NCBI RefSeq assembly: GCF_947493735.1 | Contig: NZ_CANLSL010000009.1 | Span: forward strand, 1-64,000 | Length of the DNA: 64,000 nucleotides | Direction of reading: 5' to 3' | From: an uncultured Acinetobacter sp. | Lineage (GTDB): Bacteria > Pseudomonadota > Gammaproteobacteria > Pseudomonadales > Moraxellaceae | Shown: one piece after another, positions 16,486-25,864 of the stretch | How positions within the stretch are numbered: position 1 is the first letter of the stretch | Layout: each line of letters starts with the position of its first letter | The notes under the pieces: generated by a model | What the model was told of the DNA's origin: nothing | The model's input: the letters and a program-made list of their open reading frames with translations, nothing else | The model's database searches: none | Translations under genes and position numbers: made by a program

Positions 16486-17254
16486 GTTTCATCTCCTCAA
16501 TGATATAATTATGATATTTTTGCTCAACAATCGAAATATCTGAGCAAAGCAATTTGCGATAGTCTTTTGTGATATCAAAACTCATGTAATTGTGAGCCAA
16601 AAATGCTTTCATACAACTTAGGGATGTGCCAATTTCTAACTCATTTGCAGAATCACATTTTTTACAAAAGTCCACCAACTTTAGGTGGGTGTGTTGAGCA
16701 AGTTGCTTTGAATAATATTCAAACTCATTCCATGAGAGACTGGTTAAATAAGTGTTTTTTGCAGGATAAAGCCATTTAATATTGGTTGATACGGTTTTTG
16801 GAATATCATTTTCAGTAATGAGATAGAAAGGCACATCCTTACGTTGCCAAAAACGTCTTTCTAATTCAATTTTTTCAAGCGTTCTTGGGTCATCTAAATC
16901 TTTGGCATACTTAACTTGTAACGCCATTTGTGAGGTCATCGCTTTATTTTTGGCATTTAACGTGATGTAGAAGTCCGAAGTCATCACCTTGTTTTTGCCT
17001 CTGATACTTGGATGCTTAATATTAGCCTCCGTTGCTAAGGCAAGTGTTTCCTCTAAGTTCAATGCAAATTGTTCGTTAATCGACACCACATTGGTATTCC
17101 ATTCAAATAATAAAAAAACGCTTAATTCTAAGTCTGATAACAAATGATGGGTGCGACCTGATTTATGCCCGAACACCCGATGTGACCGTCCAAGTGAGGA
17201 AATATCCTGCACTTTTACAAAAGGTTGGTAAGATTGTGGCTTTTTAATAGGCAT
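16469..17254 (-). CDS. tnsA: TnsA, 5'-strand endonuclease of the heteromeric transposase
   Basis: 261 aa (Tn7 TnsA 273). Restriction-enzyme-like active site: Glu43 (SDLELS), Asp94 (MTSDF) and the QVK motif ending Lys115, equivalent to Glu63, Asp114 and Lys132 of Tn7. TnsA cuts the 5' strands so that the element is fully excised (cut-and-paste). It is the first gene of the tnsABCDE operon, 58 bp from the nearest TnsB site, and is preceded by an inverted repeat at 17261-17295 that may take part in control. Confidence 0.95.
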   Translation of the reverse strand: MPIKKPQSYQPFVKVQDISSLGRSHRVFGHKSGRTHHLLSDLELSVFLLFEWNTNVVSINEQFALNLEETLALATEANIKHPSIRGKNKVMTSDFYITLNAKNKAMTSQMALQVKYAKDLDDPRTLEKIELERRFWQRKDVPFYLITENDIPKTVSTNIKWLYPAKNTYLTSLSWNEFEYYSKQLAQHTHLKLVDFCKKCDSANELEIGTSLSCMKAFLAHNYMSFDITKDYRKLLCSDISIVEQKYHNYIIEEMKLVANQ

Positions 17255-17260
17255 AAAAAA

Positions 17261-17295
17261 TCCTTTGCTATTCTTAAAAGCAGAATAACAAAGGA
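17261..17295. promoter_or_regulatory. Inverted repeat in the tnsA leader
   Basis: TCCTTTGCTATTCT (17261-17274) and AGAATAACAAAGGA (17282-17295) are complementary except for one base, with a 7-nt loop. It starts 7 bp upstream of the tnsA ATG. It could be an operator or an RNA hairpin that limits tnsA translation; the sequence cannot tell. Confidence 0.5.
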
Positions 17296-17311
17296 CAAAA
17301 CAGGTGTCAAT

Positions 17312-17368
17312 AGTATGATAATTAATTGTCCAGTATGATATTTAATTGTTCAGTATGATAATTAATTG
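17312..17368 (-). repeat. Three right-end TnsB-type sites
   Basis: 17-bp motifs at 17312-17328, 17332-17348 and 17352-17368 at an exact 20-bp period. The outer two are identical to left-end site 3 (inverted) and the middle one matches left-end site 1. Closely packed right-end sites against dispersed left-end sites is the Tn7 asymmetry that fixes insertion orientation. Confidence 0.92.
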
Positions 17369-17378
17369 TACTACCACA

Positions 17379-17383
17379 AGTTC
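17379..17383. repeat. Target-site duplication AGTTC, right copy (attTn7)
   Basis: Identical to 1723-1727. It lies 20-24 bp past the glmS stop codon (17403-17405), the standard attTn7 insertion point. Confidence 0.93.
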
Positions 17384-17402
17384 TTAGATTTCTTTCTTTA
17401 AC

Positions 17403-19241
17403 TTATTCTACGGTAACACTTTTTGCTAAATTTCGAGGTTGATCGACATCTGTTCCACGCAGTACCGCAACATGATAAGACAGCAGTTGTACAGGTACAC
17501 TATAAATAATCGGAGCAAGCCATTCGGAAATTTGTGGGATATAGACAACATGTTGGCGATCTTTATGTCCAATACCGCTTTGTTCATCTGCAAATACAAA
17601 TAACTCTCCGCCACGAGCCTGAACTTCTTCCATATTCGATTTCAGCTTATCGAGCATGTCATCTTGTGGTGCTAAGATTACTACAGGCATTTCATTGTCG
17701 ACTAAGGCTAATGGTCCATGCTTAAGTTCACCTGCGGCATAACCTTCAGCGTGAATATATGAAATTTCTTTAAGCTTGAGTGCACCTTCAAGTGCGATAG
17801 GATAGTGAGTGCCACGCCCTAAGAATAAGCAATGTGCCTTTTCAACAAAAAGTTCTGCAAGTCTGAGTATTTTGGCATCATACTTTAGGGTTTCATTGAG
17901 TACTTTTGGACAATGCCACAATGCTTGGATTAACTCTAATTTTAATTCAGCGGCAATCGATTGTTTTACTTCTCCGATTTTTAGAATTAATAACATCAGT
18001 GCAACAAGCTGTGTGGTAAAGGCTTTAGTTGATGCTACACCAATCTCAGGCCCAGCAAGGGTCAGCAAGTGAAAGTCCGTTTCTCGAATCATTGATGAAG
18101 TCGATACATTACAAATTGCCATAGTACTTATCGGTGTATTGCTTGCTTTGGCACGTTTTTGAATATCACGCAGTGCAGCCAAGGTATCTGCGGTTTCACC
18201 TGATTGCGAGATGCACAGATACAAGGTATTTGCGATAATTACAGGGTGGCGATAGCGAAATTCACTGGCAATCTCAATTTGACACGGCAAGCCAATGATT
18301 TGCTCAAACCAATATTTTGAGACTAAACCTGCATGATAACTGGTGCCGCAAGCAATAATTTGAACTTGTTGAATCTGCTTTAAAGCTATATTTGAATTTT
18401 CAAGAAAATTATTTTTTAAATCATCACCATCCAGAGCTTGAGCAATGGTTTGTTGTACCGCATTAGGTTGTTCAAAAATTTCTTTCAGCATATAGTGACG
18501 ATATTCACCTTTGCTGCTATTCATCACGGTAGCGTCTAGCTCAGTAACTGGGCGTTCAATGGCTTGACCGTGGGCAAAAATCTCCACGCTATCTCGTTTC
18601 AAACGTACCGTATCGCCTTCTTCAAGATAAATAAAACGATTGGTCACAGGGAGTAATGCTAACTGATCGGAGCTGATAAAGTATTCACCAATACCCACAC
18701 CGATGACTAGCGGCGAACCTTCACGCACAGCAATGAGTTCATTAGGCTGATTTGCATCGATAATGCCAAGTGCATAAGCACCTTTGAGCTTTGGAATGAT
18801 GGATTGTACGGCAAGCAATAAATCAGACAGAGTTTTCAGTGCATGATGTACCAAATGCGCAACAACTTCTGTATCTGTTTCAGACGTGAATTGATAGCCA
18901 AGTGCTTGTAATTCGGATTTTAATTCTTGGTAATTTTCGATAATACCATTATGCACTACGGCGATGTCAGTTGACGTGTGAGGATGTGCATTTTGCTGCG
19001 ATGGTTTGCCATGCGTTGCCCACCGGGTATGTGCAATACCAAGATGGCCATGTATACCACTTTGTTCTGCGGCGTGCACCAAATTGGCAACCTTGCCGAC
19101 TTCACGCTCACGACTAAGCTGACCAGCTGTTATCAGCGCCAAACCTGCGGAGTCATAGCCACGATATTCCAGACGTTTCAGCCCTTCGAGCAAAATACCT
19201 GAAATATTACGCTCTGCGATACCGCCAACAATTCCGCACAT
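17403..19241 (-). CDS. glmS: Glutamine-fructose-6-phosphate aminotransferase
   Basis: 612 aa (E. coli 609). The N-terminal Ntn glutaminase has Cys2 (MCGIVGG) as nucleophile and HTRWATHG; two SIS sugar-isomerase domains follow (CGTSYHAG, SQSGETADT, STKAFTTQ). It makes glucosamine-6-phosphate, the first step to UDP-GlcNAc. The C-terminus LAKSVTVE is the conserved sequence whose DNA is read by TnsD. It lies 48 bp downstream of glmU on the same strand, as in the usual glmUS pair. Its normal downstream terminator has been displaced by the transposon insertions. Confidence 0.98.
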   Translation of the reverse strand: MCGIVGGIAERNISGILLEGLKRLEYRGYDSAGLALITAGQLSREREVGKVANLVHAAEQSGIHGHLGIAHTRWATHGKPSQQNAHPHTSTDIAVVHNGIIENYQELKSELQALGYQFTSETDTEVVAHLVHHALKTLSDLLLAVQSIIPKLKGAYALGIIDANQPNELIAVREGSPLVIGVGIGEYFISSDQLALLPVTNRFIYLEEGDTVRLKRDSVEIFAHGQAIERPVTELDATVMNSSKGEYRHYMLKEIFEQPNAVQQTIAQALDGDDLKNNFLENSNIALKQIQQVQIIACGTSYHAGLVSKYWFEQIIGLPCQIEIASEFRYRHPVIIANTLYLCISQSGETADTLAALRDIQKRAKASNTPISTMAICNVSTSSMIRETDFHLLTLAGPEIGVASTKAFTTQLVALMLLILKIGEVKQSIAAELKLELIQALWHCPKVLNETLKYDAKILRLAELFVEKAHCLFLGRGTHYPIALEGALKLKEISYIHAEGYAAGELKHGPLALVDNEMPVVILAPQDDMLDKLKSNMEEVQARGGELFVFADEQSGIGHKDRQHVVYIPQISEWLAPIIYSVPVQLLSYHVAVLRGTDVDQPRNLAKSVTVE

Positions 19242-19289
19242 TTTACATATCCTAAAAAACGATTTTACTGCTGTATTTTAATTTAATTT

Positions 19290-20654
19290 CTATGATTTTT
19301 GCTTTTGTGGACGTTGATAATTGCTCTTCTGCAATTGTTTACTGCGCTCCACAGCCAAAGCATTGTCTTCAACATCTTGGGTGATCACCGAACCTGCACC
19401 AACCGTTGCACCATTGCCAATGCTCACAGGGGCAACCAGTGAACTATTCGAACCAATAAAGGCACGATCGCCAATTGTGGTTTTAAATTTATTGGCGCCG
19501 TCATAGTTACAAGTAATCGTACCTGCACCGATGTTGCTGTCTTGTCCCACTGAGGCATCACCAAGATAGGTGAAATGATTCGCCTTACTGCCTAGACCGA
19601 CGGTGGTATTTTTCACTTCGACAAAATTGCCGATATGCACTTCATCGGCGAGCCTAGCATTTGGACGTAAACGGGCAAAAGGACCAATTAGGTTGTTGTG
19701 ACCAACTATTGCTTGATCAAAAACACTATACGGTTGAATCACCGTACCAGATGCAATGGTACTGTCTTTAATCACACAGCCTGCACCGATTTTGACATTA
19801 TCACCAATTTCGCAGTTGCCTTCGATGATCACATTAATATCAATTTCAACATCTTGACCAACGCTGAGCGTACCACGCAGATCAAAGCGTGATGGATCAA
19901 CTAAATGCACGCCTTGACGCATTAATTGTTCTGCCTGATAGCGTTGCCATTCACGTTCGAGTTTTGCCAATTGTACACGGTCATTCACGCCTTCGACTTC
20001 AAACGCATATTCAGGTACGATCGAGGCAATTTCTAAGTCATCTTGAACCGCCATCGCCACAATATCAGTAAGATAATATTCGCCTTGGGCATTGGCATTG
20101 GAGAGTTTTGGCAGCCATTGATGCAACTTTTCATTGCTGACGCAGTAAATGCCAGTGTTGATTTCGGTGATCTGTTTTTGTGCATCGCTGGCATCTTTGT
20201 GCTCGACAATGGCTTGGATCAAACCATTTTCACGAACGATGCGTCCATAACCTGTTGGGTCAGCAACTTCAAGCGTAATCATGCCAATGCCCGAGTCTTT
20301 TGACGCATCCAATAGTCGTTGTAATGTGGCTTTAGAAACAAGTGGCACATCACCATATAGAATCAAGGCAAAACCAGATGTGCTAAGCACAGGCAAAGTC
20401 ATTTGCACCGCATGTCCAGTACCGAGTTGCTCGGCTTGCTCCACCCATTCGATCTGCTCATCGGCAAAGCGTTTTTTGACCGCATCGCCACCATGCCCAT
20501 AAATGGTAATAATACGCTCGGCGTGCAGTTGTTTTGCGGTATGGATAACGTGGGCGAGTAAGGGTTGTTTTGCCAAAGGTTGCAGGACTTTCGGTAAAGC
20601 CGATTTCATTCGCGTGCCTTTACCTGCCGCTAAAATCACCACATCAATCATCAA
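19290..20654 (-). CDS. glmU: Bifunctional UDP-GlcNAc pyrophosphorylase / glucosamine-1-phosphate acetyltransferase
   Basis: 454 aa (E. coli 456). The N-terminal nucleotidyltransferase signature [15 protein letters not shown] (about 8-22) is intact. The C-terminal half is a left-handed beta-helix of hexapeptide repeats ([26 protein letters not shown]). It converts GlcN-1-P to UDP-GlcNAc in two steps for peptidoglycan and lipid A. It is upstream of glmS and 9 bp downstream of pgpA. Confidence 0.98.
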   Translation of the reverse strand: MMIDVVILAAGKGTRMKSALPKVLQPLAKQPLLAHVIHTAKQLHAERIITIYGHGGDAVKKRFADEQIEWVEQAEQLGTGHAVQMTLPVLSTSGFALILYGDVPLVSKATLQRLLDASKDSGIGMITLEVADPTGYGRIVRENGLIQAIVEHKDASDAQKQITEINTGIYCVSNEKLHQWLPKLSNANAQGEYYLTDIVAMAVQDDLEIASIVPEYAFEVEGVNDRVQLAKLEREWQRYQAEQLMRQGVHLVDPSRFDLRGTLSVGQDVEIDINVIIEGNCEIGDNVKIGAGCVIKDSTIASGTVIQPYSVFDQAIVGHNNLIGPFARLRPNARLADEVHIGNFVEVKNTTVGLGSKANHFTYLGDASVGQDSNIGAGTITCNYDGANKFKTTIGDRAFIGSNSSLVAPVSIGNGATVGAGSVITQDVEDNALAVERSKQLQKSNYQRPQKQKS

Positions 20655-20663
20655 TAACGCCTT

Positions 20664-21170
20664 TTAAGTCAATACGATATACAAAATCACAGCCAAGCTA
20701 AACATCGCCATTAAGCCTGCCAAAAGATCATCCAGCATGATGCCAAAACCACCATGCACTTTGCGATCCGCAAAGCCGATCGGGAATGGCTTCCACACGT
20801 CAAATATACGGAATAATGCAAAAGCAACGATAACCCACCAATGTGGCAGATTTGCCAAATAAATCAAGGGGATTAATGTGAATGATTGTCCTGCAAACTC
20901 ATCCCAAACGATACGAGGATCATCATGAGTGCGCATGATTTCAGCGCTACGACCGCAAATATAAATTCCAATCAATGTCATCATGACGATGGCAATGATC
21001 GTGGCAACCCAACCGATCGAGAGCCACAGTGGATAAAGCACCAAGATCAATAGTGAACCGACCGTACCCGGTGCAACAGGTGATAATCCTGCACCCAGGC
21101 CTACACCTAAAAACCATGTCAAACGGTCGTGAAATGGAATATTGTCGAGATCGATCGGTGTATTAGGCAA
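20664..21170 (-). CDS. pgpA: Phosphatidylglycerophosphatase A
   Basis: 168 aa with the start chosen at a TTG (21168-21170) that overlaps the 3' end of thiL and has CAGGA upstream; an ATG at 21254 would add 28 unconserved residues and an 84-bp longer overlap. The core matches PgpA: GLSPVAPGTVGSL, DDPRIVWDEFAGQ and DDLLAGL, with acidic residues for metal binding, and about four membrane segments. It removes the phosphate of phosphatidylglycerol-phosphate in the inner membrane. The thiL-pgpA pairing is common. Confidence 0.93.
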   Translation of the reverse strand: MPNTPIDLDNIPFHDRLTWFLGVGLGAGLSPVAPGTVGSLLILVLYPLWLSIGWVATIIAIVMMTLIGIYICGRSAEIMRTHDDPRIVWDEFAGQSFTLIPLIYLANLPHWWVIVAFALFRIFDVWKPFPIGFADRKVHGGFGIMLDDLLAGLMAMFSLAVILYIVLT

Positions 21171-22107
21171 AGTGCTGGTATCCTGTTTTTTTTGGTGTAA
21201 ATTTTTGATTTTGATAAAGGTAATGGCAAGCCATCTCTTGCTGTATCTGTCCAATCACGGCCACTGGCGGAACACCGCTTTGCGCAGACTGTGCTTGCCA
21301 ACGCTGAAAATGATCAGGGCTGATGGTAAAGCATAGTTGATAATCATCACCGCCTGCAAGCACATCGTTAAAACGCTGTTCAACCGTTAATTGTGCAAGT
21401 TCATCAGCAATCGGCATCTGATCAAGCCGAATCACTGCACCGAGCTGACTGGCAGACAAAATATGCCCTAAATCTTGCGCCAAGCCATCCGAAATATCAA
21501 TCATGCTTGATGCAAAGCCAACTAAAGAGTGCCCCAAAGCCAACTGTGGCTGTGGATAATCCAAAGTCGCTTGTAATGCGCTACTTGGGTGGCGCAGTGC
21601 ATACGCTGCACTACCAATTTCACCACTAACCACAATTAAATCGCCGACTTTTGCACCACTGCGTAAGATCGCCTGTCCAGTTTTAATCCAGCCCAAAGCA
21701 GTGATGGAAACTGTTAATGTCTGGCTTTGCGTGGTATCACCGCCGATGAGCTGTACATTATAGGTTTTGCAACATTCCGCAACACCACGACTAAACTCAG
21801 CCAGCCATGCATCTTCAATATTCGGTAAACTTAAAGCAAGTAAAATGCTATGCGCAGTTGCACCCATCGCTGCCAAATCCGATAAATTCACCGCCACACT
21901 TTTCCAGCCAATGGCATGAGCAGAAGTATTTAAAGGGAAATGTCGTCCAGCAACCAAGGTATCGACGCAACTGACCAGTTGCATGCCTTGTGGTGGAGTG
22001 GTGACGGCACAATCATCGCCAATCCCGACATCTTGCGCATGCGGTGATGTTAAGGATTGCGATGTTAGCGATTGAAAGTATTGACGGATGATTGAGAATT
22101 CAGCCAT
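21163..22107 (-). CDS. thiL: Thiamine-monophosphate kinase
   Basis: 314 aa, PurM-like ATP-binding fold. Visible family motifs: GDDCAVT near residue 27, VDTLVAGRHFP, NLSDLAAMGA (about 73-82), GGDTTQS, IDISDGLAQDL. It phosphorylates thiamine monophosphate to thiamine pyrophosphate. It follows nusB by 26 bp and overlaps pgpA, forming part of the ribBA-ribH-nusB-thiL-pgpA cluster. Confidence 0.97.
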   Translation of the reverse strand: MAEFSIIRQYFQSLTSQSLTSPHAQDVGIGDDCAVTTPPQGMQLVSCVDTLVAGRHFPLNTSAHAIGWKSVAVNLSDLAAMGATAHSILLALSLPNIEDAWLAEFSRGVAECCKTYNVQLIGGDTTQSQTLTVSITALGWIKTGQAILRSGAKVGDLIVVSGEIGSAAYALRHPSSALQATLDYPQPQLALGHSLVGFASSMIDISDGLAQDLGHILSASQLGAVIRLDQMPIADELAQLTVEQRFNDVLAGGDDYQLCFTISPDHFQRWQAQSAQSGVPPVAVIGQIQQEMACHYLYQNQKFTPKKTGYQHFA

Positions 22108-22133
22108 GGGCGAATGCCAGTAGATAGAATCAG

Positions 22134-22577
22134 TTAGAGTTGTTTTTCATCTGGACGCAGTTGCTGTGCAACACGATCTAGTACACCATTGATATATTTA
22201 TGGCTGTCTGCACCGCCAAAGTGCTTTGCGAGCTCAATCGACTCATCTAAAACTACTTTGTATGGAATTTCCATATGGTTTAATAGCTCATACACACCTA
22301 GACGCAAGGTCGCCAATTCCACACCATCAAGTGCTGATACTGGGCGGTCTAATGCAGGCAAGAGATATTCATCCAGCGTTTCATGACTTGCGACCACTTG
22401 GCTGAGCAATTCGTGATAGTAGCTAATATCGACTTTGTGCATGGCATTGTCTGCACGAGTACGTGCTTCAATCTCATGCACAGCATTGCCACTCATCTGC
22501 CATTCATAAACGCCTTGTACTGCAAAACGACGTGCTTTGCGTTTTGCAGCGTAGGTTGTTGGATAACTTTGATTCAT
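22134..22577 (-). CDS. nusB: Transcription antitermination factor NusB
   Basis: 147 aa, all-helical NusB fold. The N-terminus [18 protein letters not shown] and the C-terminal [26 protein letters not shown] are diagnostic. It binds boxA RNA with NusE in rRNA antitermination. It lies 19 bp after ribH, the usual arrangement. Confidence 0.97.
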   Translation of the reverse strand: MNQSYPTTYAAKRKARRFAVQGVYEWQMSGNAVHEIEARTRADNAMHKVDISYYHELLSQVVASHETLDEYLLPALDRPVSALDGVELATLRLGVYELLNHMEIPYKVVLDESIELAKHFGGADSHKYINGVLDRVAQQLRPDEKQL

Positions 22578-22596
22578 GCTTTTAATAGCCTTACGC

Positions 22597-23067
22597 TTAA
22601 ATCGCTTTTAACAGATTAACCATTTCGATCGCAGTCACAGCAGCTTCTGCACCTTTGTTGCCTGCTTTAGTGCCTGAACGTTCAATCGCTTGTTCAATGC
22701 TATCAGTAGTCAATACGCCATTGATTACTGGCATTGTGCTTTCTAGACCAACTACGCCAAGACCTTTTGCACATTCACCTGCAACAAAATCAAAGTGTGG
22801 CGTACTACCACGAATCACCGCACCAAGTGCAATGATCGCATCATATTTTCCTGTTGCTGCAAATTTTTTGGCAACGACTGGAAGCTCCCATGCACCAGGT
22901 GCATAGGCTACGGTAATTTGTTCTTCTGCTACACCATGACGTTTCAGTGCATCAATTGCACCTTCGAGCAAGTGTTCAACCACGAAACTGTTAAAGCGAC
23001 CAACGACAATGGCATATTGTCCTTCACTTGCTAGATGTAAAACACCTTCGATTTTACGAATTGCCAT
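22597..23067 (-). CDS. ribH: 6,7-dimethyl-8-ribityllumazine synthase
   Basis: 156 aa. Family motifs [38 protein letters not shown] (catalytic His) and the C-terminal [13 protein letters not shown] are present. It condenses the pyrimidine product of GTP with dihydroxybutanone phosphate, the penultimate step of riboflavin synthesis. It is 85 bp downstream of ribBA. Confidence 0.97.
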   Translation of the reverse strand: MAIRKIEGVLHLASEGQYAIVVGRFNSFVVEHLLEGAIDALKRHGVAEEQITVAYAPGAWELPVVAKKFAATGKYDAIIALGAVIRGSTPHFDFVAGECAKGLGVVGLESTMPVINGVLTTDSIEQAIERSGTKAGNKGAEAAVTAIEMVNLLKAI

Positions 23068-23152
23068 GACTTTATTCCTCTAATTTCTCTTTAGCTCAAT
23101 TGAGCGATCAATTCGATACAAAATGATTGAGTTCAAAACTTGTTTAATGGGT

Positions 23153-24271
23153 TTACTGTCCACACTGCGCAGGACTCACGTACTCTTCCACTTCCAAGTC
23201 AAAACCTGATAAAGCGTTAAAACGGAGTGGCGAACTGAGTAGACGCATCTTTTTCACGCCGACATCACGTAAGATTTGCGCACCGACACCAATGGTTTGA
23301 TATTGCTGTGACAGTGCCGCATTCGATTTGCCTTGACGAGGCTCAGCTTGTTGTATCAGTGCAGGACCGAGATCAGGTAGTTGGTTTTGACCAATCCAAA
23401 CCAAGACACCGCGCTCATTTTTAGCGATTTCTTGTAATGCTGAATCAATATTCCACACACTTGAACCATCGGCTTTTTTCTGCTTGAGTAAATCACGTAT
23501 TGGGTTAAAGCCATGAACACGCACTGTCGTCACACCCTCGCTTGGATCACCTTTTACCAATGCAAGATGTACCGCAGGATTGCCTGCTTCTTGATAGCGG
23601 AATAGTTGAAACTCGCCATATTCAGTTTGAATCGTGCTCGATTCAATACGTTCAACGGTTTGCTCATTGGTCATACGGTAGTGAATCAAATCTGCAATGG
23701 TGCCCATCTTGATGCCATGCTTTTCTGCAAAGACTTCAAGGTCAGGGCGACGTGCCATTTCACCATCTTCATTGATGATTTCACAAATCACCGATGCAGG
23801 CTCTAGTCCTGCAAGACGTGCCAAGTCGCAACCTGCTTCGGTATGTCCTGCACGGTGTAATACGCCACCTGGCTGTGCCATCAATGGGAAAATATGCCCT
23901 GGTTGGACAATATCGCTTGGTTTAGCATGCGCAGCCACCGCAGTGCGTACAGTATGTGCACGCTCTTTGGCAGAAATTCCTGTAGAAATACCTTCGGCTG
24001 CTTCAATCGACAAAGTGAAGTTTGTACCGTGCTGTGCGCCGTTTTGACCGACCATCAGTGGTAGATTGAGCTGTTCGCAACGAGCTTTACTCAAGGTCAA
24101 GCAGACTAGACCACGTGCATGGGTGATCATAAAGTTGATATCTTCAGGACGCACATGCGTCGCTGCGATGATCAAATCACCTTCATTTTCACGATCTTCG
24201 TCATCCATCAGAATGACCATTTTGCCTTCACGAATGTCGGCAACCAGTTCTTCAATGCGACTTAATTGCAT
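23153..24271 (-). CDS. ribB: 3,4-dihydroxy-2-butanone-4-phosphate synthase with degenerate RibA-like domain
   Basis: 372 aa. The N-terminal domain (1-205) is intact RibB: DDEDRENEGDLI (24-35), HARGLVC, HRAGHTEAGCDLARLAG. It makes the four-carbon unit of riboflavin from ribulose-5-P. The C-terminal domain aligns with GTP cyclohydrolase II, but the zinc-binding Cys cluster (normally ...C....GS..CDC) is missing: after TTVRVHGFNP comes RDLLKQKK. It therefore should not have cyclohydrolase activity, as in the RibBX type of many proteobacteria. No FMN riboswitch is recognised in the short upstream region. Confidence 0.95.
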   Translation of the reverse strand: MQLSRIEELVADIREGKMVILMDDEDRENEGDLIIAATHVRPEDINFMITHARGLVCLTLSKARCEQLNLPLMVGQNGAQHGTNFTLSIEAAEGISTGISAKERAHTVRTAVAAHAKPSDIVQPGHIFPLMAQPGGVLHRAGHTEAGCDLARLAGLEPASVICEIINEDGEMARRPDLEVFAEKHGIKMGTIADLIHYRMTNEQTVERIESSTIQTEYGEFQLFRYQEAGNPAVHLALVKGDPSEGVTTVRVHGFNPIRDLLKQKKADGSSVWNIDSALQEIAKNERGVLVWIGQNQLPDLGPALIQQAEPRQGKSNAALSQQYQTIGVGAQILRDVGVKKMRLLSSPLRFNALSGFDLEVEEYVSPAQCGQ

Positions 24272-24378
24272 TACAGCTACACCTGTCTAGCGATGGGGAT
24301 GTTTAAAAACATTTGAATTTCAGCTCAAGCGAAATTCAATGTAACAAACAAAATAGAATAAATGCGTCATATTCTAAC

Positions 24379-24422
24379 GGTTTTTGCAATAAATTGCTGT
24401 ACTTTCGATGACTGCAAAAACC
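24379..24422. terminator. Inverted repeat downstream of the Smp-like gene
   Basis: GGTTTTTGCA / TGCAAAAACC, perfect 10-bp arms with a 24-nt spacer; a second hairpin GATTCA/TGAATC lies at 24429-24447. Both are between the Smp-like gene and ribBA. Confidence 0.4.
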
Positions 24423-24487
24423 TGTGCGATTCAGAGATTTTGAATCATGATCATTTTTCAAATTTTCTTTGACAATCTCGACTCAAA

Positions 24488-25783
24488 TTAGCTTTGATCA
24501 GCACGTGGTATGATGGATTCATCATGGGCATTGGCTTTAGGACCAAGCAAAATTTCTGCTCGCATCTTTTGTGCGGTTTGCGCACAGTCGTTGTTCATGC
24601 CTTGCAGGAGCACCGCATCACGAGTCAGCGCATTGGACGGATTCGGCAGATTTAAAAATTCATAGCAATGACGAACATCTTTAAAGCTTGGACGAGTCAA
24701 ATAAATCGCTGTTTCTTTGGCATGAAGATATTGCGCCAAACGAATCGCAGACTTATCAGCAGACAGTTGCATGCTTGGTAAAGCTTCTGCAATCGCACAG
24801 CGAGTTTGTAAGATAAAACGCTTTTCATCTCGCATACGCTTATACACTGCTTCAAATATCAGCTGAAACACCACTGCCACTTGGATAATCGCTGCAATCG
24901 CATTCACTGCTTTTTTATTGACGCGAACTAATGCACCATCATCATAGAATGGCTGAATAATTTCTAAATCCGTTTCACTGAGTTGATAATGCTTTTGACA
25001 CAGTGCAACGGTTTTATTTAAAAACACTTGTGACAAATTAAAATAAGATTGCGCTGTATGTTGATTGACCGTGCCTAAAAGTTGTTTTGGATCATAATGT
25101 TGCACGCTAAGGTAAATATGTTCTGAATCTTGTGTGGTTTGCAAAGGATCTTTGACGTTTAACTCAGCATGAGGACGTTGATAAAGCTGCTGTGCTTTGG
25201 CAATGGCAAGACTCGCTTGATGCTTTTCATGTTCCACAGCGTCTGCAAGACGTTGAATCTCATGCTTTAATAAGGCTTCACGTTTCATTTTACTTAAAAA
25301 CTCAGAACGTGTTGGGCGAGCAATGGTGCGGTAACCAATCCATAAGCCAAAATGTAAAAGCAGTGAAATCAGTAGCGGTAACCATTGATTGCGAAGTAAC
25401 TCACCAATGCTTGGCTTAATTAAAGTCACTTCGATGCGTCCAACTTTTTGCTCATTGACCATCGCATCACGGACAAAGACATCACCTTGACGGGTTTTAT
25501 TTACACCTGCGGTCGCCAAGACTCGATCGTCATGATCAAGCACACGCAATGAGGCGATACTTGGATTGGTCGCATAGCGAGAAGTGAGCAGAGCCAACGC
25601 CACGGTATTTGGCGGCGCAAGCTCACTCATGCTGTCGGCAACCAACTGACGAGTCAATAGCTCGCCTTGGATTGCACGATTATCCTTTAAAAAATAATTG
25701 GTTGCGACCACGATAAGAATACCGTGCAAAACAAAACTCAGGATCAGTAGGCTTGCAAAAAGCCCTTGTCGAGGTGCATTCAA
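24488..25783 (-). CDS. Smp/AhpM-like membrane protein (unknown function)
   Basis: 431 aa. Membrane helices at about 9-30 and 135-150 flank a roughly 100-residue periplasmic segment (RVLDHDDRVLATAG), the layout of the Smp domain. The remaining 270 residues are cytosolic and have no recognised catalytic motif. It diverges from serB, and E. coli smp (ytjB) is also next to serB, which supports the assignment. Much longer than E. coli Smp (about 214 aa). Confidence 0.6.
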   Translation of the reverse strand: MNAPRQGLFASLLILSFVLHGILIVVATNYFLKDNRAIQGELLTRQLVADSMSELAPPNTVALALLTSRYATNPSIASLRVLDHDDRVLATAGVNKTRQGDVFVRDAMVNEQKVGRIEVTLIKPSIGELLRNQWLPLLISLLLHFGLWIGYRTIARPTRSEFLSKMKREALLKHEIQRLADAVEHEKHQASLAIAKAQQLYQRPHAELNVKDPLQTTQDSEHIYLSVQHYDPKQLLGTVNQHTAQSYFNLSQVFLNKTVALCQKHYQLSETDLEIIQPFYDDGALVRVNKKAVNAIAAIIQVAVVFQLIFEAVYKRMRDEKRFILQTRCAIAEALPSMQLSADKSAIRLAQYLHAKETAIYLTRPSFKDVRHCYEFLNLPNPSNALTRDAVLLQGMNNDCAQTAQKMRAEILLGPKANAHDESIIPRADQS

Positions 25784-25864
25784 GTTAAAACTTCCAAAGC
25801 AATTCGTTGCAATTTAGATTATCATTCTAGCCAGTCTTAGATTAGCCCCATTTAGCAAAAGCAC

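Larger units (their letters stand above)
1728..17378. mobile_element. Complete Tn7-like transposon in attTn7
   Basis: The element has TGT (1728-1730) and ACA (17376-17378) termini, a perfect AGTTC duplication, TnsB-type repeats at both ends and intact tnsA, tnsB, tnsC, tnsD and tnsE in canonical order with tnsA nearest the glmS-proximal (right) end. It is inserted 20-24 bp beyond the glmS stop, the position chosen by TnsD in Tn7. Having both TnsD and TnsE predicts both routes known for Tn7: site-specific insertion at glmS, and insertion into mobile plasmids or replicating DNA. Cargo (about 2.1-9.4 kb) is a restriction-modification system and several small or unknown genes. It is AT-richer than the flanking chromosome to the eye. 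Confidence 0.95.

Noticed and set aside
1728..17378. CRISPR-associated transposon (Cas12k or Cascade type)
   Set aside because: No CRISPR repeats, cas genes or TniQ-only layout; TnsD and TnsE with glmS insertion show a canonical Tn7-type element.
17426..17614. Extra frame at the 3' end of glmS
   Set aside because: Shadow of the highly conserved glmS coding sequence.
24272..24487. FMN (RFN) riboswitch before ribBA
   Set aside because: No RFN core sequence and too little room; only simple hairpins are present.
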